Source: Hyphomonadaceae bacterium JAD_PAG50586_4
GTDB lineage: Bacteria; Pseudomonadota; Alphaproteobacteria; Caulobacterales; Aquidulcibacteraceae
NCBI GenBank assembly: GCA_023242925.1
Contig: CP096134.1
Location: forward strand, 3,181,501 to 3,245,500
DNA length: 64,000 nt
Direction: 5' to 3'
In this document: positions 8,801 to 18,690 of the stretch, in pieces
How positions within the stretch are numbered: position 1 is the first letter of the stretch
How the letters are laid out: every line of letters starts with the position of its first letter
Position numbers and translations under genes: made by a program
The notes under the pieces: generated by a model
The model's database searches: none
The model's input: only the letters and a program-made list of their open reading frames with translations
What the model was told of the DNA's origin: nothing

Positions 8801-8837
8801 GCATCCGAAATTCTCCATCGCGGCATCTCTTAGTCAA
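8801..8837 (+). promoter_or_regulatory. Two-block upstream element of microprotein copy 3
   Basis: GCATCCGAA at 8801-8809 and GCGGCATCTCTTAGTCA at 8820-8836, with 15 bp between CATCC and GGCATC and 47 bp from GGCATC to ATG, exactly as in copies 2 and 4. An A/T-rich TGAAAAATT precedes it, shared with copy 4. Confidence 0.5.
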
Positions 8838-8868
8838 CGAGACGATAACGCTTCACGGAGAGACCGAG

Positions 8869-8961
8869 ATGACCAAGATGATCAGCTTCGCCGCCGCCTT
8901 CACCATCTGCGCGCTGGCCGCCGCTGCAGCGTTGATGCAAGCCGCGCAAATGTTCGCCTGA
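8869..8961 (+). CDS. 30-residue hydrophobic microprotein, family copy 3 (divergent)
   Basis: Begins MTKMISFAAAFTICALA and ends QAAQMFA; 30 codons, TGA stop. This is the most divergent copy: the FAP in the middle is replaced by C-A-L and the C-terminus is QMFA. GGAGAGACCGAG precedes the ATG. No hairpin separates it from copy 4, whose upstream block starts about 20 bp after this stop, so copies 3 and 4 probably share the terminator at 9168. Function unknown. Confidence 0.68.
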   Translation: MTKMISFAAAFTICALAAAAALMQAAQMFA

Positions 8962-8979
8962 AAAATTTTGAGAGCGCCC

Positions 8980-9016
8980 GCATCCAAACGAGACGCACGC
9001 GGCATCTTAAAGTCAG
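8980..9016 (+). promoter_or_regulatory. Two-block upstream element of microprotein copy 4
   Basis: GCATCCAAA at 8980-8988 and GCGGCATCTTAAAGTCA at 9000-9015. Gap from CATCC to GGCATC is 15 bp and GGCATC starts 47 bp before the ATG, identical to copies 2 and 3 despite sequence drift in between. Confidence 0.48.
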
Positions 9017-9047
9017 AGCTTCCAAACCAATTCAGAAAGACGCCCCA

Positions 9048-9140
9048 ATGACCAAGTTTTACAGCCTCGCCGCCGCCTTCGCGCTCTTCGCCCCGCTCGC
9101 GGTCGCCGCCCTCGTTCAAGCCGCTCAGATCGTCGCTTAA
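9048..9140 (+). CDS. 30-residue hydrophobic microprotein, family copy 4
   Basis: Begins MTKFYSLAAAFALFAPL and ends QAAQIVA; 30 codons, TAA stop. The ribosome site is weak (AGAAAGA, 7-8 bases upstream). The MTKFY start is also found in copies 6 and 7, 54 kb away, linking the two clusters. It has its own downstream terminator. Confidence 0.74.
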   Translation: MTKFYSLAAAFALFAPLAVAALVQAAQIVA

Positions 9141-9167
9141 TCCCCCAACCCGCCATGCGATGATCAC

Positions 9168-9200
9168 AAGGCGCGGACTCCCAGAGTCCGCGCCTTTGCT
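9168..9200 (+). terminator. Terminator of microprotein copies 3-4
   Basis: AAGGCGCGGACT (9168-9179), five-base loop, AGTCCGCGCCTT (9185-9196) and a short T-rich tail. The stem differs from that of copy 1 only by one compensated base pair (C-G changed to T-A next to the loop), which shows the hairpin itself is conserved. Confidence 0.82.
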
Positions 9201-9271
9201 TATTGGGGATTCTGGAGATGCGAGTGCTCATCCGCCTTGAGCCAGTCCGCATAAGTCGCGTGGTCCACCAT

Positions 9272-9321
9272 CGTGACCACCGTCACATCGCCCCGCCCAT
9301 CGGCCTACTACCTTCATCACA
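9272..9321 (+). promoter_or_regulatory. Crp/Fnr-type operator plus -10 region upstream of microprotein copy 5
   Basis: 9272-9287 reads CGTGACCACCGTCACA, again TGTGA-N6-TCACA with the first base changed. Centre 9279.5; TACCTT at 9309-9314 starts 29.5 bp later, the same spacing as in copies 1 and 7. Predicted start of transcription is 9321. Confidence 0.6.
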
Positions 9322-9367
9322 TCGAAACACGGCGACGCCGCCGCGAACGTGAAAAGGGAGCCGACCA

Positions 9368-9460
9368 ATGACCAAGTTTTTCAGCATCGCCGCCGCTCTC
9401 GCGCTGTTCGCGCCGGCCGCCTTCGCCACTTTGAACCAAGCAGCTTTGATCGTCGCGTAA
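9368..9460 (+). CDS. 30-residue hydrophobic microprotein, family copy 5
   Basis: Begins MTKFFSIAAALALFAPA and ends NQAALIVA; 30 codons, TAA stop. A strong GGGAG lies at 9356-9360. It is closest to copy 1 (MTKFF, QAALIVA) and shares copy 1's Crp/Fnr-type operator, while copies 2-4 between them use another upstream element. Convergent with pbpC, whose end is 75 bp away beyond a shared hairpin. Confidence 0.75.
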   Translation: MTKFFSIAAALALFAPAAFATLNQAALIVA

Positions 9461-9495
9461 CGCCCGCCCTGCCCCAAACCAGCGACGATCGAAAC

Positions 9496-9532
9496 AAGGC
9501 GCGGGCTTCCAACCGGAAGTCCGCGCTTATTG
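9496..9532 (+). terminator. Hairpin between microprotein copy 5 and pbpC
   Basis: AAGGCGCGGGCTTCC (9496-9510), loop AACC, GGAAGTCCGCGCTT (9515-9528), with one bulged G and a G-T pair, then ATTGTTTT. A degenerate member of the same terminator family; it could serve both converging genes. Confidence 0.7.
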
Positions 9533-9534
9533 TT

Positions 9535-11631
9535 TTAGCCGCGATCCCTGATGCGCACCCGCACCTGGGCGCGCGCGCCATCCGCATCTACGACGGTCAC
9601 GTCATAAAAGCCGGGTGCTGCGGGGCGCCAAATCGCGCGCCCACTTGTCGGCTCGCCTTCCACGCGCGCGCCTTCGGCGTACCAGGTGAGCGGCGCACGC
9701 CCGCCGCGCGCCGAGAGTGAAAGCCCGCGCGCATCGGCCCCGTATTCCAACACCAACACTTCCGCATTCGCCGGGGGAAACAAGATCGACAATGCCTCGC
9801 GCTCACCGTTCTCAAACCGCGTCAAAGCCGGCGCCAGGTTTTCATTTTCGCGTTGACGTGGCGCGGGTTCGGCCGGCACGCCCAACAAATCGAACGCATC
9901 AAACAAAATCGGCAACGCTTCCGAACGCCCCGTAGCGCCCGGTCGCGGCGCACCATCCGGTCGGCCCACCCACACGCCGATCGCATAGCCATTGGAAACA
10001 CCCAGCGCCCAGGCATCGCGGAAGCCGTAGGACGTGCCCGTTTTGAACGCGACTTGCGGCGCACCTTGCGCCACTTGCGCTGGAATACGGCCGGCCGGGT
10101 GCGGCGAGGTCGCCAAAATTTCCAACACGCGCTCGGCCGTTTCCGCGCGCACGAAACGGCGCGTCAGTGCGAATTCGCCCACATCGTCGGTCACCAACGG
10201 CCGCGCGCGGCCCTCATCGCCGAGCGTCGCGTAGAGCTGCACCAGATCTTCCAGTGTCATGCCGACGCCGCCGAGCGCCAGCGCCAAGCCAGGCTCTGAC
10301 ACCGCGCGGTGCGGCAAGCGCACGTTCGCGCCCGCCCGCGTCAGCGAAGCCTGAAACCGCCCCGCGCCAATCCGCTCCAACGTCGCCACCGCCGGCAGAT
10401 TCAGCGAATGGCGGAGCGCGTCTTCGAGCGACACATCGCCGTGAAAGCGCCGGTCGAAATTCTCCGGCAGATAGCCGCCGAAGCGGCGCGGCGCATCGCG
10501 CACCAAAGTCTCGGGCGCCGCGATGCCTTCATCGAACGCGATCGCATAGAGAAACGGCTTCAACGCCGACCCCGGCGAACGGATCGCGCGCGTCATATCG
10601 ATATAGCCGCCCGCACGCTCGCGCCCCGCGCCGCCAATCCGCGCCCGCACCGCGCGGCTATCGAGCTCCACCGCCAGCATTGCGATCTGCGTATCGCGCT
10701 CCAGCCCCACAACACGCCGCCGCGCGAGCGCTTCAAGATCGCGCTGCAAGGTTGCGTTCAGCGAAGAGCGGATCACGCCTTCGCCGCGATTGGCCGCGAC
10801 CAACGCTTCGGCTGCATGCGGCGCCGAATACGGGAACGGCGCGCGCGGCGGGATGGCGGTCTCGCGGCCTTCCTGTGCGCGGCGCTCATTGATCGCGCCA
10901 GTGCTTACGAACATGCCGAGCACACGATCGCGCTGCGCGCGCAGCGACAGGATGGCGATCCGGGCGTCGCGCTTCCGGCGCTTGCGGCAGCGCGATCAGC
11001 AGCGCCATCTCCGCATCGTCGAGCCATTGCGGGTCGCGCTGGAAATACGCCCGGCTCGCCGCGCGCACCCTTCAAGATTGCCGCCATAGGGCGCCATCGT
11101 GAGATAGGCGGCGAGGATTTCGCGCTTCGACAAACGCCGCTCGATCTGCATCGCGCGGATGATCTCGATCAGCTTCGAGGGGATCGTGCGCGGGCGCGGC
11201 TCCAGCAAACGCGCGAGCTGCATCGTGATGGTGGATCCGCCCTGCGTCACGCGACCGGCACGCGCGTAGGAAACGCTGGCGCGCGTCAGCGCGATCGGGT
11301 CGAAGCCGGGGTGAAACCAGAAGCGCTCGTCCTCGATCGCGATCAGCCGGCGCTGAAATTCCGGATCGATCTCATCGAGCCGCGCCTCGAGCCGCCACGT
11401 ACCCTGGCGCGTCGTAAACGCCATCAGCCATTCGCCATTGTGATCCAGCACAACCGGCGACACATCGCGCACGCGCTCTAGCGGCGGCGGAAAGATTTGG
11501 TCGAGCGCAAACAGAGTGACCATGCACGCCAGCAACACGCCCGCCCATCGCTTGCCGCTCTGTGTGAGCGGCAGCGGTGTGCGGGGGCCGCGACGCACCC
11601 TCGCCCTCCCAAGTTCGGAGGGCGAGTTCAT
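9535..11631 (-). CDS. pbpC: Penicillin-binding protein 1C (two frameshifts)
   Basis: Three frames together give one protein of about 698 residues: TM anchor near 29-46, GT51 glycosyltransferase motifs [12 protein letters not shown] and [11 protein letters not shown], the linker [16 protein letters not shown], transpeptidase SALKPF, SLN and KTG, and the C-terminal PBP1C domain. It polymerises and cross-links peptidoglycan at the inner membrane. The first break is at CCC 11068-11070 (one G missing on the coding strand); the second lies in the GC-repeat near 10945-10955 and needs one base removed or two added. The start overlaps the alpha-2-macroglobulin stop (TGATG at 11633-11629), the classic bacterial A2M-PBP1C pair. 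Confidence 0.9.
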
Positions 11632-14600
11632 CAGCCGCCTCGCGGCGCAATGCGGATCGTGCTGGTGCTCGTGCGCGCCATCACGCCGGGGCGATACATA
11701 TCCTCGACTTGCGCCGCCGGCAGCGTGTAACGGCCCGGCGACACCGCGCGCGCGATGTAGGCATAGCGGAATTGCTCGCGCAAATTCGCCGACGCCACGT
11801 AGCGATCATCCCGCGCTTCCGAGACTTGGGTGTAGGTGATCTCACCGATCCACGAGAACGGACCCGTGCGCCGCGAGCCATCATAGTTCGAGCTGCCAAG
11901 ACCATCAGACGGATTAAGCACCGTCTCGATCTCCAGGCCCGCCGGCAAGAGATCGACCAGCACAGTCGGATAATTGCGCGCGCCTTCCGGCTGGCCGCTG
12001 ATCACCACGACGACGCGATCGCCTTGGCGGATCGTGTCGAGATTGGCGATCGTGCCGTCCAGATTGAACACGCGCTTGTCGAGCGTATAGCCTGCCTGCA
12101 TCGCCGGCGGCGCCTCGAGCGGCACACCCGTCAGCGACAACGTACGCCACACCGGCCCACGCGCCGCGTTCGCGAACACGAGACCCGTCGCCAAACGCCG
12201 CGCATCGACCATGATGCGACGTTCCGCGAGCGCCTGGCCGTTGAGCGTGACGTTCACCGGCCCTGCGCCTTCAAGCAGCGCATTCGCCGCCAGCAGCAAT
12301 TGCACTTGCTCTTGCGTCATCAAGCGGCCCGCTTCCGGCGCATCGCGTTCGAGGCGTTGGCGCAAGCGATTGACCAATTCGGTCTCGCCGGCCTCCGCCG
12401 CAAGCGCGAGCACGCCCGCGAGATCGCGTAACGGCGTTTGGTACCAATCGCCGACATTGCGATAGCCCAGCGCCTGCTCCGCCATTCGGAACGCGTTGCG
12501 TGAGCGCGAGCGATCGCCCATGTGCGCCAACGCCGCCGCGATATGCGCCCGCGCCAAAGGCGAGGGCTCATTGCGCAAACGGTTGTCGTGGAAATAGCGG
12601 AGTTGGCCGATGTCGGCCTCGCCCGCTTTTGCCAGCACATAAAGCGCGTACGCCGCCGCGCGCGAGCGCAACAACTCGGTCGTGTCGTTAGATCCCGGCC
12701 AGCGATAGACTTCGAACTGGTAATTCACCGAGCCAAAGTCATTCAGCCGCGCGATGCGACGCAGCGCGCCGTAGGCTTGGCTCATCGGCTGACGCGGGAT
12801 CGCGTAGCCCGCACGCTGTGCGCGCGCCAGGAAGTCGGTGACGTAGACGCCGATCCAAGGATTGGCGTAGCCGTCGCCCGAGCTCCAGAGGCCAAACGAA
12901 CCGTCCGGGGCCTGGCGATCGAGCAATTGCGTCGCCGCATCCTGCACACGACGGCGAATGCGCGGATCGACATCGCGCCCCGCCTCCGCCGCCAGCACAT
13001 TGTAATAGAGCAGCGGCATCGCGATGGACGTGAGCTGCTCTGAGCAGCCGTACGGATAGCGATAGAGCTCATCCAACAAGGGCGCGGGATCGATGCCGGC
13101 GAGATTGCTGTACGAGATCAGCGCCTGCGCACTGGCTTGGAAGCCCGCGAGCGCATTCGCCGGCGCACGCCACGAAGCACCCGCCGCTTGCGGCTCGGTC
13201 GTGGCGATCGTGATCGGCTGATACGGCGCGCGCGATTGGATGTCGTAGGTGCGCTCCACCGGCGCAAAGCCGGATGGCCCTTCCAGACGCAACGCGATAC
13301 GGCCCACGCCCAGCGGCCCGCCACTGATCGGGATCAACGCCGTTTGGCGCTGACCACGGTTCAGCGTGAAGCGGCGCGGTTGCGCGGCAATGCGCGCTGT
13401 ATCCGTGCCGCTCACTGTCACCGTGTAGGCGCCGTTCGGACCTTCGACGTTATCGATGTTCAGCGTGCCTTGCGCTTCGTCGCCTGGCGCGATGAAGCGC
13501 GGCAAGATGAGTTCAGCGACGACCGGATCGCGGACGATAATCTGCTCGGCATCTTGGCCGAGCGCATTCTCACTCCACGCCACGGCCATGAGGCGCAGCG
13601 TGCCGTTGAAGTCCGGAATATCAAGCGGGATCATCGCTCGCCCGCCACGCACCTCAACGATGTCGGAGAAGAGCGCCACGGTGCGCGTTGGCACCACGGT
13701 GAGCCCTTCGCCGCCCAGCGAGTCACCGCCTTGGCGTGCGTTCGCTGGCGCGCCGAGGTTCGGATTGAGCAAGCGGCCGTAATCGTCGCGGATTTCCACG
13801 CCCAGCGCGCGCCGGCCGAAGAAATGCTCGACCGGGTTCGGGCTGTCGTACTTGGTGATGTTGAGGATGCCCTCGTCCACCATGGCAATCGCAACACGCA
13901 CGCGTTCGCCAGCGGCCGCGTTGCGGATCTGCACCGGCACTTCAATGCGCGTGCGCGGACGCACGTTCTGCAAGCCGTCGCCAGCAATCACTTCAAGCGT
14001 GCGGTTGCCCATATCGACAGGCACGTACGCCACGCCGATGGCTCGACGCGGCACCGGCAGATTCACCGGGTCGCGCGGCGTCATCACGGTCACGAGCACA
14101 TAAGCGCCCGAGCCCCATTCGGCGGTCACCGGCAGATCGATCGTCGTGCCTTCGGGGCTGACGCGCACCGTGCGCGTTTCCAGCACACGATCCGTCGCCA
14201 CCACGATTTGCGCTTCACCCGCATAAGGCGGACGAATTTGCACGCGCGCACGCGCGCCCGGCCGCGTCGGATTTTCCGGTGCTACGACGCTGACCATATC
14301 CGGCGTTGAATCGTCATCAGCTGGGCCGCCCCAGCCCACGCCGAAGCGTTGCGAGGTTTCCGTGCCAGCGGCGCGGACGATCAGGCGATACGAGCCATTG
14401 CGCAGACCGTCGCGCGCGATGCGCAGCGGCTGATTGGCGGCGACATCGACCGTCGCGCCATCGACCGGAATGTCACGGCCGGTACGACGCCAACGCCAAT
14501 TGCCGTTGTCGAGATACCAATCGTAATTCCAGTCCTCGCGCACGATCTGCCATTGCACGCCACGCACAGCCGCACGGCGGCCGTCGGCGTTGAGGCCGAT

Positions 14601-16661
14601 CACGTCGAACGCCACCCGTTCCCCAGCGCCCGCGCGCCGGTTCTCGAATTGCGGGCGCACGCCCAGATAGATGTTGTTGAGCCGCACCGGCACGGTGAAG
14701 CTCTCGCGCACCAAGCGTCCACCCGGATCGGCGACGCTTGCGATCATGCGCGCGCGCAGCGGCAGCGTCGTTTCCGGCTCTTCCTGCAATTGCAGCGACA
14801 ATTGCGCAGCGCCCGTCCCGTCGGTGACGGTCGAGGGCAACTGGAACATGCGTTCGTCGAAGCTCTCATCGGCGCGGCCAAACGTGTAATCGGCAAAGTC
14901 CGGGAACGGCGTCGGATCGACCATGAGCCGGCCTTCGCCCTCGACAGCCAAGCCTGAGCCTGGCGCGCCATAGAGGAAATCGGCTTGCACATTGATCGGG
15001 CGCGATTGGCCAGCGCGCAGCACGGCTTCGCTCGCTTCGATGCGCACGCGCAGGCGTTCCGGCACGAAATCTTCGACCGACCAGCTCACGGAGCCTGCGA
15101 CCGCGTCTTGCCCGTCCACGATCAATTCCGCACGCCACACACCGCGTGGTGACGAGCGATCGAGCTGAATGTTCTTGGCGATCGCGCCCGCGTCCACGGC
15201 TTCGGTGATGCGAATGCGGCGCGCTTCGGTGCCGTTCGGGCGATAGACCACGAGCGTCGATTGCCGATTGGCGATGGCGCGGCCGACTTGGTCGCGGATG
15301 AGACCGATCAAGCGCACGCGCTCGCCGGGGCGATAGATGCCGCGCTCGGTGTAGAGATAGGCATCGACGTCGCCGGGCGCGTAACGCCCATCGACGCCGC
15401 GATCGGAGAGATCGAGACCGGCGCGTTGCAGATCGAGCGCCGCGAAATCGCCTTCGGCGCCATACGCCATTACATAACGCGCACGCGCCGGGCCTTCGCC
15501 GTTTACAAGCGCATCGGCAAAGCGCACGCGGCCGTCATTATCGGTACGCGTGCGGGCGAGTTCTTCGTTGTTTTCCGCGATCAGTGTCATCGTGACGTTT
15601 TGCATCGGCCGCGCTGTGCGCAGCGACCGCACGACCACATCGAGGCCCGTCGCGCCCGAGAAGCTCTGCAGCGCCATGTCGGTGTAGAGTATCCAGCGAT
15701 AAGACGAGGCGGCGGATTCATTTTCGCTGTCGCCACGCTGGCCAGCGCTTGGTGAGGCGTCGCGCACCTTCACGACATAAGCGCCAGGGCGCAGTTCGCG
15801 GACCGCCGCACCCAGCGCGAACACGGTCGTCACCGGGCTATTGCGGCGCGCGGTGTCAACGTCGATTTCGCCTTCATAAACTTGCACGCCAACGTTTTCG
15901 CCAGCGCTGTCGAAGCTCCAATATTCCCACCCGCCCTCTTCGTTCTGGCCGCTTTGATCGACCGAATATTGCGACAGAATGCGATCCGGCACGCGCAGCA
16001 CTTCAACGGCGATGCGCGAGACGTTGACGGTTTCAATGGCGACGCCATCGGCTTCCGAGCGCGGCAGGATCATGCCGTTGCCGGCAAAGCCGACATAAGC
16101 CGGGCGATCGCCGAAGGTCAGCGTGAAGGTTTCGTCGAACTCCGTGCGCTCGTTGGAAGCGGAAGGCAGCCCCTCGCGCACCGTGACTTGGCGCTCCGGC
16201 TCAAACGGCAAGCCGCCAAGGCAGAGCAGATTGCCCGAGACGTCCGTTTGGAACGGCGCCGCCGGGTCCATGACGATATAATCGGAATAATTGATCGACG
16301 GATCGGTCGCGAGCGGTTGCGAAAATTCCAAGCACGCGCGCGGCTCGGCCTCGTTCATCTCCGTGCGCAAGCGCAGGAACGCCATACCGTCGACTTGCGG
16401 CAACCCAGCGCGCGGCGCACCGGCGTCACGCGCGTCGCCGCCAGCGCCGATCGAGCCGAGTTGTGCGAATTCAAACGCAGGCGCGCCGGTGGAGACGCGA
16501 CCCAACACCGCCCCGCCCCAGAGGCCGACAAGCAACGCCACCGACGTGGACAAAACCACGTTACGGTTGGTCACCACCCAGTCGCGCGCGGGCGACGCCC
16601 AAGACCAATTGAGTTTGCGCGGATCTAGACGCTCCGCGAGCGCTTTCCAATCGAAGGCCAT
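11631..16661 (-). CDS. Bacterial alpha-2-macroglobulin family protein with thioester
   Basis: About 1,676 residues from ATG 16661 ([12 protein letters not shown]), chosen because GGGAGA precedes it; the upstream extension to 16727 is not protein-like. One N-terminal TM ([20 protein letters not shown]) anchors it to the inner membrane. It has MG1-like and MG domains, the bait-type central region, and the thioester motif Y-G-C1206-S-E-Q with codons near 13046. Such proteins trap attacking proteases in the periplasm and the thioester bonds to the target. Coupled translationally to pbpC, which would repair breached peptidoglycan. Homologous to E. coli YfhM by architecture and neighbour. Confidence 0.95.
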   Translation of the reverse strand: MAFDWKALAERLDPRKLNWSWASPARDWVVTNRNVVLSTSVALLVGLWGGAVLGRVSTGAPAFEFAQLGSIGAGGDARDAGAPRAGLPQVDGMAFLRLRTEMNEAEPRACLEFSQPLATDPSINYSDYIVMDPAAPFQTDVSGNLLCLGGLPFEPERQVTVREGLPSASNERTEFDETFTLTFGDRPAYVGFAGNGMILPRSEADGVAIETVNVSRIAVEVLRVPDRILSQYSVDQSGQNEEGGWEYWSFDSAGENVGVQVYEGEIDVDTARRNSPVTTVFALGAAVRELRPGAYVVKVRDASPSAGQRGDSENESAASSYRWILYTDMALQSFSGATGLDVVVRSLRTARPMQNVTMTLIAENNEELARTRTDNDGRVRFADALVNGEGPARARYVMAYGAEGDFAALDLQRAGLDLSDRGVDGRYAPGDVDAYLYTERGIYRPGERVRLIGLIRDQVGRAIANRQSTLVVYRPNGTEARRIRITEAVDAGAIAKNIQLDRSSPRGVWRAELIVDGQDAVAGSVSWSVEDFVPERLRVRIEASEAVLRAGQSRPINVQADFLYGAPGSGLAVEGEGRLMVDPTPFPDFADYTFGRADESFDERMFQLPSTVTDGTGAAQLSLQLQEEPETTLPLRARMIASVADPGGRLVRESFTVPVRLNNIYLGVRPQFENRRAGAGERVAFDVIGLNADGRRAAVRGVQWQIVREDWNYDWYLDNGNWRWRRTGRDIPVDGATVDVAANQPLRIARDGLRNGSYRLIVRAAGTETSQRFGVGWGGPADDDSTPDMVSVVAPENPTRPGARARVQIRPPYAGEAQIVVATDRVLETRTVRVSPEGTTIDLPVTAEWGSGAYVLVTVMTPRDPVNLPVPRRAIGVAYVPVDMGNRTLEVIAGDGLQNVRPRTRIEVPVQIRNAAAGERVRVAIAMVDEGILNITKYDSPNPVEHFFGRRALGVEIRDDYGRLLNPNLGAPANARQGGDSLGGEGLTVVPTRTVALFSDIVEVRGGRAMIPLDIPDFNGTLRLMAVAWSENALGQDAEQIIVRDPVVAELILPRFIAPGDEAQGTLNIDNVEGPNGAYTVTVSGTDTARIAAQPRRFTLNRGQRQTALIPISGGPLGVGRIALRLEGPSGFAPVERTYDIQSRAPYQPITIATTEPQAAGASWRAPANALAGFQASAQALISYSNLAGIDPAPLLDELYRYPYGCSEQLTSIAMPLLYYNVLAAEAGRDVDPRIRRRVQDAATQLLDRQAPDGSFGLWSSGDGYANPWIGVYVTDFLARAQRAGYAIPRQPMSQAYGALRRIARLNDFGSVNYQFEVYRWPGSNDTTELLRSRAAAYALYVLAKAGEADIGQLRYFHDNRLRNEPSPLARAHIAAALAHMGDRSRSRNAFRMAEQALGYRNVGDWYQTPLRDLAGVLALAAEAGETELVNRLRQRLERDAPEAGRLMTQEQVQLLLAANALLEGAGPVNVTLNGQALAERRIMVDARRLATGLVFANAARGPVWRTLSLTGVPLEAPPAMQAGYTLDKRVFNLDGTIANLDTIRQGDRVVVVISGQPEGARNYPTVLVDLLPAGLEIETVLNPSDGLGSSNYDGSRRTGPFSWIGEITYTQVSEARDDRYVASANLREQFRYAYIARAVSPGRYTLPAAQVEDMYRPGVMARTSTSTIRIAPRGG

Positions 16662-16856
16662 GTTCGCGCGTCTCCCGTCCCGCCTGGGCGTAGCGTGATG
16701 CTTGCCCCAGGCGCGCGCACGCCACAAGCACCATTAAATTTCGGCAAAGTTCTGTCCGAGCTTCGGGATTGCTGTGGACGATGCAACATGCTTTCAAAGG
16801 CCGAACTTAAAAATGACGCAGGCGGCGCCTTTGCCGCCAAGCGCGGGAGGAAGACG

Positions 16857-18602
16857 ATGACCGAAGCCGCGAAGCCGGCCTTTCCAGCCATGTCGATCGA
16901 ACAGGCGCACGCGCTGCTGGGGCAGCCCGGCACGATGTTCGAGGTGACGCAGGGCGAGGTCCGCGGCATCCCGATGAAGCTCTACAAGAACGCGCCGCCG
17001 ACGCTGCGCGAGATCTATGCCGTAGCGGCACTCTACGGGGCGCGCGATCACGTCGTGTTCGAAAACGAGCGCGCCAGCGTCAACGGCGTGCGCAACGCCG
17101 CGGCCAAGTTCGCGCACCAACTCATCGCCGACGGCGTAAAGCCGGGCGACCGCGTCGCCATCATCATGCGCAATGTGCCCGAATGGCCGGTGGCGTTCTG
17201 GGGCGGCGTGCTGGCCGGCGCGATCGTCACGCCGCTCAATGCGTGGTGGACTGGCTCCGAACTTGAGTACGGGCTGAAGGATTCCGGCGCTTCGATCGCC
17301 GTCGTGGACGCCGAGCGTTACGAGCGCATTCGCGAGCACATCGATCATTGCCCGAACCTGCGCAAGCTTTTCGTGTCGCGCTCGCGCGAAGAGATCGCCG
17401 ACCCGCGCGTGGCGACCGTCGAAGGCGTGATTGGCGGCACGAATGAGTGGAACGCGCTGCCCGCAATCGAACCGCCGAACCTGCCGGCCGCAGCCGACGA
17501 TGATGTCGCGATCTTCTATACGTCAGGCACGACGGGTAACCCGAAGGGTGCGGTGATTTCTCACCGCAACATCATTTCCAACATGCTGAACTCGGCCGCC
17601 GGGCAAGCGCGCGCCTTCTTGCGTCGCGGCGAAGCGCCACCGCAGCCTGATCCGACGGGCCCGCAAAAATCTTTCCTGATCTCGGTGCCGTTCTTCCACG
17701 CCACCGGCTGCTTTGCGATCATGATCCCGTCGCTCATGTCGGGGAATAAGATCGTCATGCAGCGCCGCTGGGATACGGATCAGGCGCTGCCTTTGATGGA
17801 AAAAGAACGCATCACGCATTTCGGCGGCGTACCCACGATTGCCTGGCAAGTGCTCGAACATCCAAAGGTCGATGACTACGATCTCTCTTCGATCGAAGGC
17901 GTTTCTTATGGCGGCGCGCCGGCCGCGCCTGAACTGGTAAAGCGCATCAAAGCACGCTTTCCAACCGCTTCTCCCGGCCAAGGCTGGGGCATGACGGAAA
18001 CCTCCGCGACAGCAACGACGAATGCTGGCGAAGATTACGAACGCAAGCCCGCCAGCTGCGGCGTGCCCGCGCCGTCAGGCGAAGCCAAGATCGTGGACGA
18101 CAAAGGCGCCGAGCTGCCACGCGGCGAGGTGGGCGAGCTTTGGTACAAAGGCCCGATCGTCGTGCGCGGCTATTGGCAAAACGAAAAGGCCACCGCCGAG
18201 ACCTTCGTCGACGGCTGGGTGAAAACCGGCGATCTCGCCAAGATGGACGACGAAGGCTTCATTTATATCGTCGATCGCGCCAAGGACATGCTGATCCGCG
18301 GCGGCGAAAACATCTATTGTGTCGAGGTCGAGAACGCTCTCTACGACCATCCCGCCGTGATGGACGCCGCCGTCGTCGGCAAAGCGCACAAGACGCTCGG
18401 CGAAGAACCGCTCGCCGTCGTGCACCTGAAACCCGGCATGAGCGCCACGAGCGATGAGCTTCGCCATCACGTCGCCCAAAAGCTCGCCGCCTTCAAAGTT
18501 CCGGTTGAAGTGATCTTCTGGCCCCAGACGCTGCCGCGCAACGCCAACGGCAAGATCGTCAAGAAAGACCTGAAAAAGCAGCTGGAACAGCCGCTCTTCT
18601 AG
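16857..18602 (+). CDS. Class I adenylate-forming acyl-CoA ligase
   Basis: 581 residues from ATG 16857, preceded by GGGAGGAAG. The AMP-binding P-loop YTSGTTGNPKGAVISH, the A5 segment GWGMTETSA, A7 TGDLAKMDDEGF, A8 IVDRAKDMLIRGGENIYCVEVE and the C-terminal catalytic lysine in NANGKIVKKD are all present. It activates a carboxylic acid with ATP and transfers it to CoA in the cytoplasm. The enoyl-CoA hydratase 90 bp downstream suggests a fatty or aromatic acid degradation pair. Substrate not determinable here. An in-frame extension to 16695 exists but lacks a ribosome site. Confidence 0.93.
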   Translation: MTEAAKPAFPAMSIEQAHALLGQPGTMFEVTQGEVRGIPMKLYKNAPPTLREIYAVAALYGARDHVVFENERASVNGVRNAAAKFAHQLIADGVKPGDRVAIIMRNVPEWPVAFWGGVLAGAIVTPLNAWWTGSELEYGLKDSGASIAVVDAERYERIREHIDHCPNLRKLFVSRSREEIADPRVATVEGVIGGTNEWNALPAIEPPNLPAAADDDVAIFYTSGTTGNPKGAVISHRNIISNMLNSAAGQARAFLRRGEAPPQPDPTGPQKSFLISVPFFHATGCFAIMIPSLMSGNKIVMQRRWDTDQALPLMEKERITHFGGVPTIAWQVLEHPKVDDYDLSSIEGVSYGGAPAAPELVKRIKARFPTASPGQGWGMTETSATATTNAGEDYERKPASCGVPAPSGEAKIVDDKGAELPRGEVGELWYKGPIVVRGYWQNEKATAETFVDGWVKTGDLAKMDDEGFIYIVDRAKDMLIRGGENIYCVEVENALYDHPAVMDAAVVGKAHKTLGEEPLAVVHLKPGMSATSDELRHHVAQKLAAFKVPVEVIFWPQTLPRNANGKIVKKDLKKQLEQPLF

Positions 18603-18628
18603 AAGAGAAATGCCGGAAGGGCGCCGCG

Positions 18629-18656
18629 TACGATCATGGCTTGGCGCATGATCGTA
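18629..18656. repeat. Intercistronic inverted repeat
   Basis: TACGATCATG (18629-18638) and CATGATCGTA (18647-18656) form a perfect 10-bp stem with an 8-base loop between the ligase and hydratase genes. No T run follows, so it is more likely an operator or mRNA-processing hairpin than a terminator. Confidence 0.6.
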
Positions 18657-18690
18657 GGCGACACTGCGCCAATCCAGGGAGTTCTAAAAT

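Noticed and set aside
8187..9323. CATC[CG]-N15-xxCATC spacing also at copies 1 and 5
   Set aside because: The match is weaker, the distance to ATG differs (57 and 50 bp), and these copies have the Crp/Fnr-type promoter instead; probably coincidence or remnant homology.
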